64,000 bases of DNA from Eisenibacter elegans DSM 3317 (GCF_000430505.1 NZ_KE387152.1:1-64000); one strand, 5' to 3'. Shown: positions 9,661 to 18,752, counted from the first letter of the stretch. Notes: generated by a model from the letters alone, not told the origin. Numbers and translations: made by a program.

Positions 9661-10947
9661 ATGGCTTATATCGAAGATTATCACCAGCTCAAGGCGCTAT
9701 CCGAAGCACTCCCAGTAGGGGGGGCAGGGGTGTACCAAAATTTGACCTTGCGTAGCCTGACTTTTCAGTCCAATATTGATACGGTCTTCCCCGGAGGCCA
9801 ACAATATTATACCCCCAAAGCAGAAGGCATCAGTATGCAGGCTTTTTACAAAGCCTTGGCCGACAATACGCTGGATGGCATCATTCAAATCAGTGATGCT
9901 GAAATAGCCGAAAATAAATCTTTTCGATACCTGCTCTTACAGCCCAAAGAGCAGTTACGCAGTCAAGAGCTGATTATTTTCTTTCACGGCCTCAACGAAA
10001 AAGACTGGAGCAAGTACCTCCCTTGGGGGCAGGTTTTGGCCTCGCGCACAGGCAAGAGCGTGTTATTTTTCCCGCTGGCTTTCCATATCGACCGTGCCAT
10101 AGAGACTTGGGTGAGCAGTAGGCCTATGAACCAACTCAGCAAAATACGTACACAGGCTTTTGATGGGCTGACAGAAAGCTCTTTTACCAATGCGGCGATC
10201 AGTGCGCGGCTACACTTGGCTCCCGTGCGTTTCTTCCTTTCCGGGTTAGCCACTTACAATGATGTGATCCAGTTGGTTACTCAGATTCGGATGGACAATC
10301 ACCCGCACATCCACAACCAAGCCTCGGTCGATTTCTTTGGGTTTTCGGCAGGTGCTTTTCTGACCCAAATCCTGATGATGGCCAACCGTGGGGGCTTGTT
10401 TGAGCAGAGCCGCGCCGCGCTTTTCTGTGGAGGCAACTTGTTGAGTGATATGCGCCTGACTTCGCGCTACATCCTCGACAGCTGCGCACATCAGGCTGTG
10501 CTTGATTTTTTTGTGCGCAATCTGCCCACACACCTCGACCAAGACCCTTTTCTGCGCTTTTTGTTCCAATCGGCCAGCACAGGGGGGGCGTATTTCCAAG
10601 CTATGCTCAGCGACGGGGATGAAGCCAGAAACCGCCTGCGGCAAGACCGCTTCGAGACCCTGAGCAACCGGTTGGCGGCTTTCAGCCTAGCCAAGGACAA
10701 TATTATGCTTCCCGAAGACATCCAGAAGGCGCTGCGCTTTGATACCACTACCGCGCCCATTATTCACCGCTGTTTTGACTTTGACTTTCCCTATTCGCAT
10801 ATGAATCCCTTCCCCATCCAACCAAAATACCAAAACGAGGTAATGCAGGCGATGGATGAAGTATTTGGGGCAATGGCGGACTTCTACACACAGAGTGCTC
10901 CCAATGCATCCACAACCGCCAAAATGCATAAAATGTCTACATTGTAG
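9661..10947 (+). CDS. Alpha/beta hydrolase-fold protein (DUF6051-like)
   Basis: A 428-residue cytoplasmic protein with no signal peptide. IIFFHGLNEKDW is a typical oxyanion-hole HG segment, and FFGFSAGAFL holds the GxSxG nucleophile elbow. A histidine near the C-terminus (FPYSHMNPF) could complete a catalytic triad. The overall character fits a Bacteroidota family of unknown function that I recall as DUF6051; that name is from memory. An in-frame ATG at 9649 would add four residues. It is a single-gene unit. The hydrolase fold is well supported; the substrate is not known. Confidence 0.65.
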   Translation: MAYIEDYHQLKALSEALPVGGAGVYQNLTLRSLTFQSNIDTVFPGGQQYYTPKAEGISMQAFYKALADNTLDGIIQISDAEIAENKSFRYLLLQPKEQLRSQELIIFFHGLNEKDWSKYLPWGQVLASRTGKSVLFFPLAFHIDRAIETWVSSRPMNQLSKIRTQAFDGLTESSFTNAAISARLHLAPVRFFLSGLATYNDVIQLVTQIRMDNHPHIHNQASVDFFGFSAGAFLTQILMMANRGGLFEQSRAALFCGGNLLSDMRLTSRYILDSCAHQAVLDFFVRNLPTHLDQDPFLRFLFQSASTGGAYFQAMLSDGDEARNRLRQDRFETLSNRLAAFSLAKDNIMLPEDIQKALRFDTTTAPIIHRCFDFDFPYSHMNPFPIQPKYQNEVMQAMDEVFGAMADFYTQSAPNASTTAKMHKMSTL

Positions 10948-11014
10948 CAGCTACGAATGCGCACGGAGTAGCATAAGTTTAGTGCATTCGCAGCCAAACT
11001 GAAAGCCAAACATA

Positions 11015-11049
11015 GAAAAAAGTCATCCCAAAAATATTTCGGGATGACT
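11015..11049 (-). terminator. Terminator of the haem-uptake operon
   Basis: AGTCATCCC (11021-11029) pairs with GGGATGACT (11041-11049). An A-run on the left becomes a U-run in the minus-strand transcript leaving the HmuY-like gene. The same stem recurs at 33545 and 63171. Confidence 0.75.
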
Positions 11050-11098
11050 CAGCTTTGTCCAAACACTAGACAACCGTTGGTATGTTTAACAAAAGATG

Positions 11099-11737
11099 TT
11101 ATTCTAGGCGGGTGCTGTTGCCGTCAGGTTGGTAGATGTAGCGGAAAGTATAGTAGCCTGTGGGCATAGAAGAGGTAGGTTGTGCAGGCGCATTTTGGTA
11201 ATAGCTCAAGATTTCGACCTTGGCAAACTTACCATCGTGGGTACGGAACACCAACACACGCCCCGGGATAGGCGTAATAAGGTTGTTGGATGAGTTGTAG
11301 TTGTACCAGCCATTGCCGCTACCAGTAGGAATGGCGTAGTTCTGGCCGTTATCTTGCACAAACTCACTGGCTGCTGGTACGGTCGTAACCTCTTCAAACG
11401 TAGCTGTTCTGATGACAGCTGCCGCATTGCCGCTGCGTGTCTCAGTGTCGCGGCTAGAGTTTCCCCCATTGATGATGATGGTCGTTCCTTTGAAGGCAAT
11501 ATCCCAGTTATTGCCCGTTACAACTTGTCCGGTAGCGAAAGAGAATTTCACAAACGGGTTTGCTTGGGTTACTTGCCCGGTCGTACGGTCTATCACATCG
11601 TTAGGTGCGTGGATGTTTTCTGCAAGGAGAGCCTCCAGTACTGGTGGTGCCTCGTCTTTTTTGTTGTTACAAGCGCTGAAGGTAGTGAGGCAGAGCAAAG
11701 TAAAAGCCACTAATCGGGTGAGATACGTTGTTTTCAT
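11099..11737 (-). CDS. HmuY-family haem-binding lipoprotein
   Basis: A 212-residue protein with a lipoprotein signal peptide whose lipobox cysteine is in TTFSACNNKK (about residue 23). The body (NPFVKFSFATGQVV, NNWDIAFKGTTI, a GYYTFRYIYQPDG end) resembles HmuY, the surface haem-binding lipoprotein that passes haem to a TonB receptor in Porphyromonas. It lies 50 bases downstream of a TonB-dependent receptor on the same strand. Known hmuYR operons have the reverse order, with the lipoprotein first. Haem is the likely ligand by family and context. Confidence 0.75.
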   Translation of the reverse strand: MKTTYLTRLVAFTLLCLTTFSACNNKKDEAPPVLEALLAENIHAPNDVIDRTTGQVTQANPFVKFSFATGQVVTGNNWDIAFKGTTIIINGGNSSRDTETRSGNAAAVIRTATFEEVTTVPAASEFVQDNGQNYAIPTGSGNGWYNYNSSNNLITPIPGRVLVFRTHDGKFAKVEILSYYQNAPAQPTSSMPTGYYTFRYIYQPDGNSTRLE

Positions 11738-11787
11738 TTTTGTGTTATATTTAATTAGACTTATAATAAATAATTGAATAAAAATTT

Positions 11788-13914
11788 TTAGAGCTGACAG
11801 CTCAAGCTAGCCCACCATAGCCTACCAGGCATATTGGGCATCATTTGTTGATTTTGTTGGTTAAGTAAGTTTTCACATCCTACTTGAAACTGGAACATCT
11901 GCTTATAGAAGCGCTTGGCAGCGGTGGCGTTGAGCGTCCAAAAGCCGGGGACATACTCGCTGTCATCATCGAGGATAAGGTTGCCGTTGCGGTCTCCAAA
12001 GCCATATCGCCCACGGTATACAGCGCGCAAGTTGGCAGTAGTACCTGTCTTTTCGTGGTTGTAGAAGAGCTTCACATTGGCCATATGCCGGCTGCGGTTG
12101 AAAAGCCCACCATAATCTTGGCGAGTGATGCGTCGGGTGATGAGTGTTTGTGGGTCGCGGCTAAAAAGCTGTCCGGCATCGATTTGATCCAATACTTCTT
12201 TGTCTTTGGCATCCAAGAACTGATACCCACCCGAAAGCGTGAACGAAGGACTGAGTACGTAGCTCAGGTCTGTTTCTACTCCTTGGGTGTAGATGGCGCT
12301 CAGGTTTCGGTAGCTGAAGATATTCTGCCCGTTGGTGCGCCGCGCTACTACTTGGGTCTCGATCAGGTCTTGGACATCATTGCGGAAGAGGTTGAGTGTC
12401 CAGCGGAGCTTGGGCAAGGGCCTGGCACGAAAGCCAAGGTTGTAGGCTGTAGAGCTTTCGGCGCGGATGTTACCCAATAGTGTAGGGTCGAGCAGTAGTT
12501 CCGAAATAAGCCCCTGGCTTTGCCACTCGCCAATGATGCGTGGCAGTTCCTCTGCCCCCAATACAGCATATCCGGCAGCGGCATTGTTGAAATTGAGGTA
12601 TAGTTGGCGAAAATCAGGCGCTTTGAACCCCCGCCCTACGGAGGCCCTCAGTGCCCATTTGGGGCTAAACTCATATTGGAGGGCTGCCTTGGGGCTAATC
12701 TGGCTGCCATAAACCGAGTGCGCATCGAGGCGCGCCCCGGCGGTGATATTCCAACGCTCGGACGGAGTCCATTCATATTGGGCAAAGCCATAAATGGTTT
12801 CAAACAGCTGCTTGCGTTCATAACGGGTAGCGCTCACATCTTCCCACAGATGCCCGATGCCAAGGGTAAGGTAATGGTTTTCGTGGATGAAGTACTCTGT
12901 CTGGTTTTCGAGGCGGGTAAAGTGCTGCGTAAAAAAGGTAGCCTCATACAGGCTGTTGTCTGACTGGTAATTGAGCGCTGAGCGCGTTTGGTATTGCGAA
13001 TGATAGAGCCGGAAGATGCTTTTCCAGCGCTCACTAACACGCCACTCAAGCGTGGGCGCTAGGTTGTAATCCTGTACCAAACCTTCGCCGCTGATGCGCT
13101 GCTCGGCGGCTGTTCCGCTGTTGAGAGCAAAATTACTAGCCTGTGTTTCGCTATAAAAGCGCCCCGAAAGTTGCAGTTTGAGGGCTTTATGGAAAGTATA
13201 ATAGAGCTTGGTTTGGAAGGTGTAGGCCGCAAAAGGCTCTATGGTTTGCCCAAAGGTTTCGGGCGTGAAGTCGTAGCCGCCGCTGGCATAGCGGTTGGCA
13301 AAGAGGTACACACCTAAGTCCTTGTTTTTGAGGTTGATGCCTGCTGATAAGTCTGCTGTGCGGTTAGTACCATAGCGGCTGCTGAGTTGCGCACTGGTGC
13401 GGGTGGGGGTCTCGGTAATGATATTGACGACCCCGGCCAAGGCCTCGGAGCCATAGAGGCTCGAAGTAGGGCCTTTGACAATCTCGATTTGCTTGATATT
13501 GCCCACCGCAATGCGCGAAAGCTCCAGCGTACCGGCAGTGCGCCCTACCAGCGGCTCTCCGTCGATGAGGATGAGCGTATAGTCAGGGTCAAAGCCCTGC
13601 ATCTGGATGCCTTGACCGTGGTTGGTAACGATGGCGAGGCCGGTTTGCTCCTGCAAAATCTCATTGAGCCGCAGGCTGCCCATCTGCCGAATTTGCGCCT
13701 GATTGATAATCGTTACCGGCATCGGGACGGTACTCAGCGCCCGCTCAGTGCGTGTAGCCGTAATGACCACATCGCTCAAATCCATTTGCCGAAGGCTGTC
13801 TCCGGTATTTTTGGCTACTTGGGCCGACAGTGTGCCGCCGTTAAGCAAGCAGATGCTCAGAAGCCCAAGGCAGCGCAAACAGCATATACAAAAACAACAC
13901 TTAACACGATACAT
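11788..13914 (-). CDS. TonB-dependent outer-membrane receptor, probably for haem
   Basis: A 708-residue receptor. A signal peptide (ending near SAQV) precedes a TonB-box-like stretch (SDVVITATRTER), then a plug domain (MPVTIINQAQIRQMG to ALAGVVNIITE) and a 22-strand barrel. The barrel ends in MPNMPGRLWWASLSCQL, with the last strand at the C-terminus. The length and plug resemble HmuR/BtuB/FepA-type receptors. It is not SusC-like: the N-terminal carboxypeptidase-like domain is absent. The HmuY-like gene directly downstream makes haem the best guess. A good promoter lies 42 bases upstream. Confidence 0.8.
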   Translation of the reverse strand: MYRVKCCFCICCLRCLGLLSICLLNGGTLSAQVAKNTGDSLRQMDLSDVVITATRTERALSTVPMPVTIINQAQIRQMGSLRLNEILQEQTGLAIVTNHGQGIQMQGFDPDYTLILIDGEPLVGRTAGTLELSRIAVGNIKQIEIVKGPTSSLYGSEALAGVVNIITETPTRTSAQLSSRYGTNRTADLSAGINLKNKDLGVYLFANRYASGGYDFTPETFGQTIEPFAAYTFQTKLYYTFHKALKLQLSGRFYSETQASNFALNSGTAAEQRISGEGLVQDYNLAPTLEWRVSERWKSIFRLYHSQYQTRSALNYQSDNSLYEATFFTQHFTRLENQTEYFIHENHYLTLGIGHLWEDVSATRYERKQLFETIYGFAQYEWTPSERWNITAGARLDAHSVYGSQISPKAALQYEFSPKWALRASVGRGFKAPDFRQLYLNFNNAAAGYAVLGAEELPRIIGEWQSQGLISELLLDPTLLGNIRAESSTAYNLGFRARPLPKLRWTLNLFRNDVQDLIETQVVARRTNGQNIFSYRNLSAIYTQGVETDLSYVLSPSFTLSGGYQFLDAKDKEVLDQIDAGQLFSRDPQTLITRRITRQDYGGLFNRSRHMANVKLFYNHEKTGTTANLRAVYRGRYGFGDRNGNLILDDDSEYVPGFWTLNATAAKRFYKQMFQFQVGCENLLNQQNQQMMPNMPGRLWWASLSCQL

Positions 13915-13955
13915 AACAGAGAGGGTTGGTGCGTATGTCCTATGATTTGATGCTG

Positions 13956-13987
13956 CAAAGATAGAGACTATTTATAATCAATCCAAA
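13956..13987 (-). promoter_or_regulatory. Promoter of the TonB receptor-HmuY operon
   Basis: On the minus strand, TTTG (complement of 13984-13987), 20 bases, then TATCTTTG (complement of 13956-13963) match the Bacteroidota consensus exactly. The receptor start codon is about 42 bases downstream. Confidence 0.7.
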
Positions 13988-14021
13988 TAAACTAAACAGA
14001 TTATTTGTAATTAGTCCAAAT
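13981..14021. promoter_or_regulatory. Candidate shared operator between divergent haem genes
   Basis: CAAATAA (13984-13990) and TTATTTG (14001-14007) form an inverted repeat around 10 bases. TCCAAATA also occurs twice as a direct repeat. These repeats overlap the -33 elements of both divergent promoters, so one bound regulator could control both sides. The regulator is not identified; iron or haem control would be expected from the genes. Confidence 0.35.
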
Positions 14022-14034
14022 AGTTTTAATTTTG
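14004..14034 (+). promoter_or_regulatory. Promoter of the DUF6607-like gene
   Basis: TTTG (14004-14007), 19 bases, then TAATTTTG (14027-14034) match the Bacteroidota promoter consensus exactly. The gene start is about 79 bases downstream. Confidence 0.7.
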
Positions 14035-14112
14035 CAACATCAATGTGTTCCAAACACCATTTTCAAACCTTTTCCAATGATTGTCCAACCCTTATCTTAA
14101 AAGTATAGCAAG

Positions 14113-15030
14113 ATGAAAAAACGCACTCTAACTACCCTGTGGGCTTCTTTGGCGCTGTTATGTGGCGCTGTAAGCTCTTTGAGCGCCCAACAAACATATG
14201 ACGACAAGCTCCAACAAGACCGCGAAGCTATCAAGGCCATGTGTGGTTGTTATGAAGTAACCTTTGAGTTTGGGGAGACCTTCGCCCCCGATACCAACTA
14301 TACCTTCAAGCCCAACTACCGCTCAGGCGGCCTCGAATGGGTAACATTGGTAGAAGACAGTGACCGCAAGCTGGTGCTCCAACACCTGCTCATTGTAGGC
14401 GACAACAGTATCGTCAAGCACTGGAGGCAAGACTGGCTCTACGAAAATACCGACCTCTATCTATTCGACCAAGGCAACCACTGGCGCTATACCCGACTGC
14501 CCAAAAACGAAGTGCGCGGTCAATGGACACAAAAAGTGTTTCAGGTAGATGACAGCCCCCGCTACGAAGGGTCGGCTACTTGGGTACACGTAGACGGTCG
14601 CCACTTCTGGGAAAACACCACGCCCGCCCCGCTACCCCGCCGGGAGTTTACCCAACGCAGCGATTACAACGTCATGATACGCCGCAATCGACACGAAATC
14701 ACCCAATACGGCTGGATGCACGAGCAAGACAACAACAAAGTGCTCCGCTCCGAAGCCGGCGACAAGCTCATTGCCGCTGAAAAAGGCCTCAACCCCTATC
14801 GTAAGGTAGACGATAGCCGTTGCAAACCTGCCCAAGACTGGTGGAAAGAAAATCAAGCCTTCTGGGCCAAAGTGCGCACCGAATGGGATGCCCTCTTCGC
14901 CCAAAACAAAAACCTAGAACTGCACGGCAAGCTCGACGACAAACCGCTCTTTATGCACCTCTTTGCCCTGCCCGCCGATAGCGACCAAGCCGCCATCCGT
15001 CAGGTAATCCAAAAATTTGTCAAAAACTAA
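14113..15030 (+). CDS. DUF6607-like secreted protein of the haem cluster
   Basis: A 305-residue protein with a clear Sec signal peptide (cleavage likely after SLSAQ, near residue 25). The mature part (MCGCYEVTFEFGETFAPD, tryptophan-rich segments, NPYRKVDDSRCK) resembles a family I recall as DUF6607, which often sits beside HmuY-type genes. It is divergent from the receptor operon across a 198-base region holding two facing promoters, which suggests joint regulation. The biochemical role is unknown; a part in haem handling is inferred from position only. Confidence 0.65.
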   Translation: MKKRTLTTLWASLALLCGAVSSLSAQQTYDDKLQQDREAIKAMCGCYEVTFEFGETFAPDTNYTFKPNYRSGGLEWVTLVEDSDRKLVLQHLLIVGDNSIVKHWRQDWLYENTDLYLFDQGNHWRYTRLPKNEVRGQWTQKVFQVDDSPRYEGSATWVHVDGRHFWENTTPAPLPRREFTQRSDYNVMIRRNRHEITQYGWMHEQDNNKVLRSEAGDKLIAAEKGLNPYRKVDDSRCKPAQDWWKENQAFWAKVRTEWDALFAQNKNLELHGKLDDKPLFMHLFALPADSDQAAIRQVIQKFVKN

Positions 15031-15060
15031 CCCGCCCTCCTCATCAGGCCAACAACCCAA

Positions 15061-15095
15061 AAAGCTACCCAGCCTTATGCTCGGTGGCTTTTTTT
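15061..15095 (+). terminator. Terminator after the DUF6607-like gene
   Basis: AAAGCTACC (15061-15069) pairs with GGTGGCTTT (15083-15091) with one G-U pair, followed by more T residues. It lies 31 bases past the stop codon. Confidence 0.75.
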
Positions 15096-15139
15096 GATAC
15101 CAACGGGAAGCAACCTTCACCATTATTGTCGATTTTCTT

Positions 15140-15223
15140 GGGGGTACTTCCCCCGCGCCCCGGTTGTGTAGCTTCGTTCTTCGCAGAAGACTTGTTAGAT
15201 TTTTGAAAACTTGACGGGTCTTC
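15140..15223 (+). other. Intergenic hairpins upstream of the type ISP remnant
   Basis: The 275 bases between the terminator and the remnant contain no convincing gene. Two structures stand out. GGGGG/CCCCC forms a small hairpin at 15140-15154. A 38-base imperfect palindrome lies at 15186-15223, where GAAGAC pairs with GTCTTC and inward pairing continues almost to the centre. Read as plus-strand RNA, 17 of 18 positions pair, five of them G-U. Confidence 0.45.
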
Positions 15224-15370
15224 GTTGAGACAAAAAGCGTATAATGCAAAGCTTTATTGCAGATGTACTGCTTTTTGAGTATTATTATCTCTTCTTTTGT
15301 GGATATTGGGTGAGTTGTATCCCAAATATTTGACTATGAGCAGATTATCCCAACAAACATATCACACCTG

Positions 15371-16607
15371 GTGTCTATTCTCATTCAAGAATATTACCAC
15401 GAAATAGAGCAACTCATCCAATATGGCGGCAGCCGTCAAGAAACCTCTATCCGCAGGGCGTTTGAGAAACTGCTCAATGAATACCCCAAAAAGCGTAACT
15501 TGCTGTTGGTAGCGGAGCTGGACTACCAAGCCAAGCTCGGCACAACCGTTTATCCTGATGGTACACTCAAAGATGCGATGCGCTTAGACTGGGGCTACCG
15601 GGAAATCAAAGACGAATTTGATTCGCTCATGCCTGTTTGCAGCAAGGAAGTAAAAGTAGGCAAAGGCAACACAGAGGCAATTTTTGAACTATTTTCAAGT
15701 GGAGTTAAAAGCCAGCGCGACGAATGGGCATATGATTTTTCAAAAGAAGCGCTCACACAAAAAATCCGCTTCTTGACCGATGTGTACCAAAAAACCATTC
15801 AATCTAAAGACAACCCAGAAAAATTTTTAATCAAGTGGGATAGAGAATTAGAGAAATATCTCAGCAGAAGCATCAAGAAGAAATTTGAGGCCAAACAGAT
15901 TGTCAAAAGTATTTATCGCCCATATGTTGCCCAATGGTTCTATTTTGACAAGCATTTCAATGGAATGACTTATCAGTGGTTTAGCATTTATCAGAATGAG
16001 AACACGGATAAGAGTATTTGTATTTCTGGTATAGGGTCAAGCAAAGATTTTCAGACATTAGCAACAAAGCATATAGGTGGACTTGATTTTCTTGAAAAAA
16101 CCCAATGCCTTCCCCTCTACCGCTAAGATGGGTCGGACAATTGTCGGGATAACATTACGGACTGGGCCTTGGAGCAGTTTCGGGCGCATTATGGCAACAA
16201 AAAACTCACTAAAGAGGCCATTTTTCATTACGTATATGCCGTATTGCACCACCCCGCCTACCGCAGCAAATACGAGCAAAACCTCAAGCGCGACTTTCCA
16301 CGCATTCCGCTCTACCAAGACTTTGGCGCTTGGGCAGCGGCAGGTCAAAAGCTGATGGAATTGCACTTGCATTATGAGCAAGTAGCACCCTATGCCGGCA
16401 TCAAAATCGTGCAGGCCGATAAGCCCAAAGCCGAGCCTAAGGCCAGACTACAACGCGATAAAGAAATCAATGATATTGTATTGGATGAAAACACCACACT
16501 CACAGGCATCCCGTCCGTGGCTTTTTTGAGTACAAACTGGGCAACCGCAGCGCCTTAGAGTGGATACTCGACCAATACAAAAAACTACGTTGCTTTTTTT
16601 TAAATAT
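15371..16607 (+). pseudogene. Remnant of a type ISP restriction-modification gene
   Basis: A GTG-started frame begins with the N-terminal segment of the large type ISP single-polypeptide restriction-modification enzymes (ELDYQAKLGTTVYPDGTLKD). Near residues 82-87 it jumps to sequence typical of the region after the methyltransferase domain (SGVKSQRDEWAYDFS). The helicase and methyltransferase core, expected to be several hundred residues, is missing. The C-terminal region runs on past a TAA stop at 16124-16126, where family members usually have tyrosine (CLPLYR, stop, then NITDWALEQF). It shifts frame at a T-run near 16530 (then EYKLGNRSALEWILDQYK) and ends early. Four lesions make this a dead gene. 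Confidence 0.75.
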
Positions 16608-16615
16608 GATTTAAC

Positions 16616-16643
16616 GAAAAAAGAGCACAAAAGTGCTCTTTTC
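16616..16643. terminator. Bidirectional terminator between the ISP remnant and the ABC1 kinase gene
   Basis: AAGAGCAC (16621-16628), loop AAAA, GTGCTCTT (16633-16640), with A residues before and T residues after. It can serve the minus-strand ABC1 gene, whose stop is at 16687. Confidence 0.75.
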
Positions 16644-16686
16644 CAAGGCTTGCTTTAGGGCTACCTATCAAACGATTGGCGGGGAC

Positions 16687-18003
16687 TTATACCGGTGCAG
16701 TGAGCCATTCGGGGCGATTGGTTTTGACGGTAGCGCCCAGCTCGTTGAGCATCGAGTATAGTCCAAAATACGTACGGTTGATATAGAGCGAATGGCGCGA
16801 GCCACGGGCTTTTTTCGACTCTCTCAACTCTTTGAGGGTAGACATATATTCGCCAAACTCATAAATTTCTTTGAAGTAGGCATCGTCGCTGAAGTCGAAG
16901 TTGTCCTCGCGGAAGGGGCGGCAGAGTAGGCCAATCATATGCTTGAACAAGCCCATAAACAGCTCCACCTCCTGCGGGGTATCGTCTTCGAAGAGGAAGT
17001 CCATTGTATAAAACACCTGCTTGAGCTTCTCTTCGTTTTCGAGCAGGTAGGGATTTACGACCACGAAGTAGTTTTGATAAAATTCTTCGGGCACGACCTT
17101 GATACAGCCAAAATCGAGGATGGACATCGTACCGTCGGCACGCATCAAGAAATTACCTGGGTGTGGGTCGGCGTGGATGCTCTTGAGGGTGTGCATTTGG
17201 AAGTCATAAAAATCCCACAGGGCTTGGCCGATTTGGTTGCGCACCTCCTGCGAGGGGTTGGTGGCCAAAAAGTCCTTGAGGTGCATCCCGTCGAGCCACT
17301 CCATCGTCAGCACACGCTGACACGAGAGCTCGGGGAAGTACTTGGCAAAGGTGATATTGGGCAAGTGGGCGCAGGCCTCCGACATTTCGATGGAGCGGCG
17401 CAGCTCCAGGTCATAGTCGGTCTCTTCTATCAGTTTTGACTCCACCTCTTGCAGATAATCGTCAATATCTTTGCTGGGCAACTGTAGGATTTGGGCGGCA
17501 AAAGGCTTGACCATCTTGAGGTCGGAGCTGATGCTTTCAGCCACGCCCGGGTATTGGATTTTGACGGCCAGCTTCTGCCCATCTTTGTATGCCACGTGTA
17601 CTTGGCCGATAGAGGCCGCATTGACAGCCTCCATCTCAAAGCTGTCGAAGAGCTGATGGGGGGATTTTTTAAAATATTTCTGAAAAGTTTTTACCACCAA
17701 GGGGCCTGATAGCGGCGGAGCGCTATATTGCGCCATCGTAAAGCGGTCGGCATAGGCTTGGGGCAGCAGGTTTTTGTCCATACTGAGCATCTGCGCCACT
17801 TTGAGCGCGCTGCCTTTGAGCTGGCTGAGCGAGTCGTAAATGTCGCGGGCATTGTCCTGATGCAGCTCATCTTTGGAGAGGCTGGGGTTAAATGCCTTTT
17901 TGGTATAATGCTTTACATAATTCCCTCCTACTTTGACACCCGTCTGCAAAAACTTGGTAGCCCGTTGGACTTTACTGGTAGGGATATTTTTTTGTGATTT
18001 CAT
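16687..18003 (-). CDS. ABC1/AarF/UbiB-family kinase-like protein
   Basis: A 438-residue member of the ABC1 atypical kinase family, whose members support quinone synthesis or lipid homeostasis. The family-specific KGSALKVAQMLSMD motif (KxGQ type) is near residue 62, and AAASIGQVHVA-like sequence (NAASIGQVHVAYKDGQ) forms the alanine-rich loop. AVKIQYPG carries the lysine, and HADPHPGNFLM with LDFGCIK supplies the catalytic and metal-binding parts. The start at 18003 (MKSQKN) is preferred over 18009. It lies 44 bases downstream of a TetR-like gene on the same strand, probably as an operon. Confidence 0.88.
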   Translation of the reverse strand: MKSQKNIPTSKVQRATKFLQTGVKVGGNYVKHYTKKAFNPSLSKDELHQDNARDIYDSLSQLKGSALKVAQMLSMDKNLLPQAYADRFTMAQYSAPPLSGPLVVKTFQKYFKKSPHQLFDSFEMEAVNAASIGQVHVAYKDGQKLAVKIQYPGVAESISSDLKMVKPFAAQILQLPSKDIDDYLQEVESKLIEETDYDLELRRSIEMSEACAHLPNITFAKYFPELSCQRVLTMEWLDGMHLKDFLATNPSQEVRNQIGQALWDFYDFQMHTLKSIHADPHPGNFLMRADGTMSILDFGCIKVVPEEFYQNYFVVVNPYLLENEEKLKQVFYTMDFLFEDDTPQEVELFMGLFKHMIGLLCRPFREDNFDFSDDAYFKEIYEFGEYMSTLKELRESKKARGSRHSLYINRTYFGLYSMLNELGATVKTNRPEWLTAPV

Positions 18004-18047
18004 AAACAATCAAGCTTAAAAGGTAACGAAGAAACGTTAGGTGAGTC

Positions 18048-18677
18048 TTAGCGATTCTGGAGCATATAGCGCAAGTAGTCCACAGAAGAGTCTACGAAGC
18101 TACGGTTCATTAGGTCAAAAGCGAGGTTGACATTTTTCTCAATAAACACGTCCGTTTTTTCAAAGGCGGCGCTCATATCTTTGAACCAAAAATCCAGAAT
18201 CAATCGGAGTTGGCCCCAAAGTATACTAGGGTATTGGTCGGTGATGAAGATACGTTGTGCAATTTCGTTGCTTTCTACCCCTTCTTGTATCAACTCTTGG
18301 GCATAGCGGATGAAATGTTGGCGCATCTCCTTAAATATCGCAGGAGATAGGCGGCTATCGGGGGGGAGTTGTTGATAGCTCCATAGAAAAAAGCTGCGTT
18401 GGGATTTTAGCTCCTCAATAAAAGTATAATAAAAGGCCAGTAATTTCTCCCGCACACTATAGCCGGCATACACTTCTTCTTTTTCGACACGGGTGCGGCT
18501 ATCGGCGAATGTTTGTGTCCAAATGGCCGCTTCTACGGCTTCTATGGTGCCATAGGTGTCATAAAAATCAGCTTCTTTGAGCTTGCTATTTTTACAGAAA
18601 ATATAAACATTAGGCCGCGCATTGTGCTCTAGCACATACTCGATATAGGCTTGTGTGATTTTTGCTTGGGTGCTCAT
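18048..18677 (-). CDS. TetR-like transcriptional regulator
   Basis: A 209-residue, mostly helical protein. The N-terminal 55 residues (ITQAYIEYVLEHN, SKLKEADFYDTYGTIEAVEAAIW) follow the TetR helix-turn-helix layout, including the FYDTYG-type recognition end. The C-terminal part is the ligand or dimer domain. The frame is open upstream to 18767, but the start at 18677 (MSTQAK) begins the domain. The ABC1 kinase gene lies directly downstream and is its likely partner or target. The ligand is not known. Confidence 0.65.
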   Translation of the reverse strand: MSTQAKITQAYIEYVLEHNARPNVYIFCKNSKLKEADFYDTYGTIEAVEAAIWTQTFADSRTRVEKEEVYAGYSVREKLLAFYYTFIEELKSQRSFFLWSYQQLPPDSRLSPAIFKEMRQHFIRYAQELIQEGVESNEIAQRIFITDQYPSILWGQLRLILDFWFKDMSAAFEKTDVFIEKNVNLAFDLMNRSFVDSSVDYLRYMLQNR

Positions 18678-18752
18678 AAAAACGCTTGGGTTTGTCAGTT
18701 TTATTAACTGATAATCCAAACAGATAGTTTTCTTTTGCAGCCTCGAAAAAAT

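Noticed and set aside
11884-12480. Long plus-strand frame inside the TonB receptor gene
   Set aside because: It is a shadow of the receptor coding sequence, without domain features of its own; the receptor frame has clear motifs.
16939-17439. Plus-strand frame of about 166 codons opposite the ABC1 kinase gene
   Set aside because: It lies wholly inside a well-supported kinase gene and shows no family pattern.
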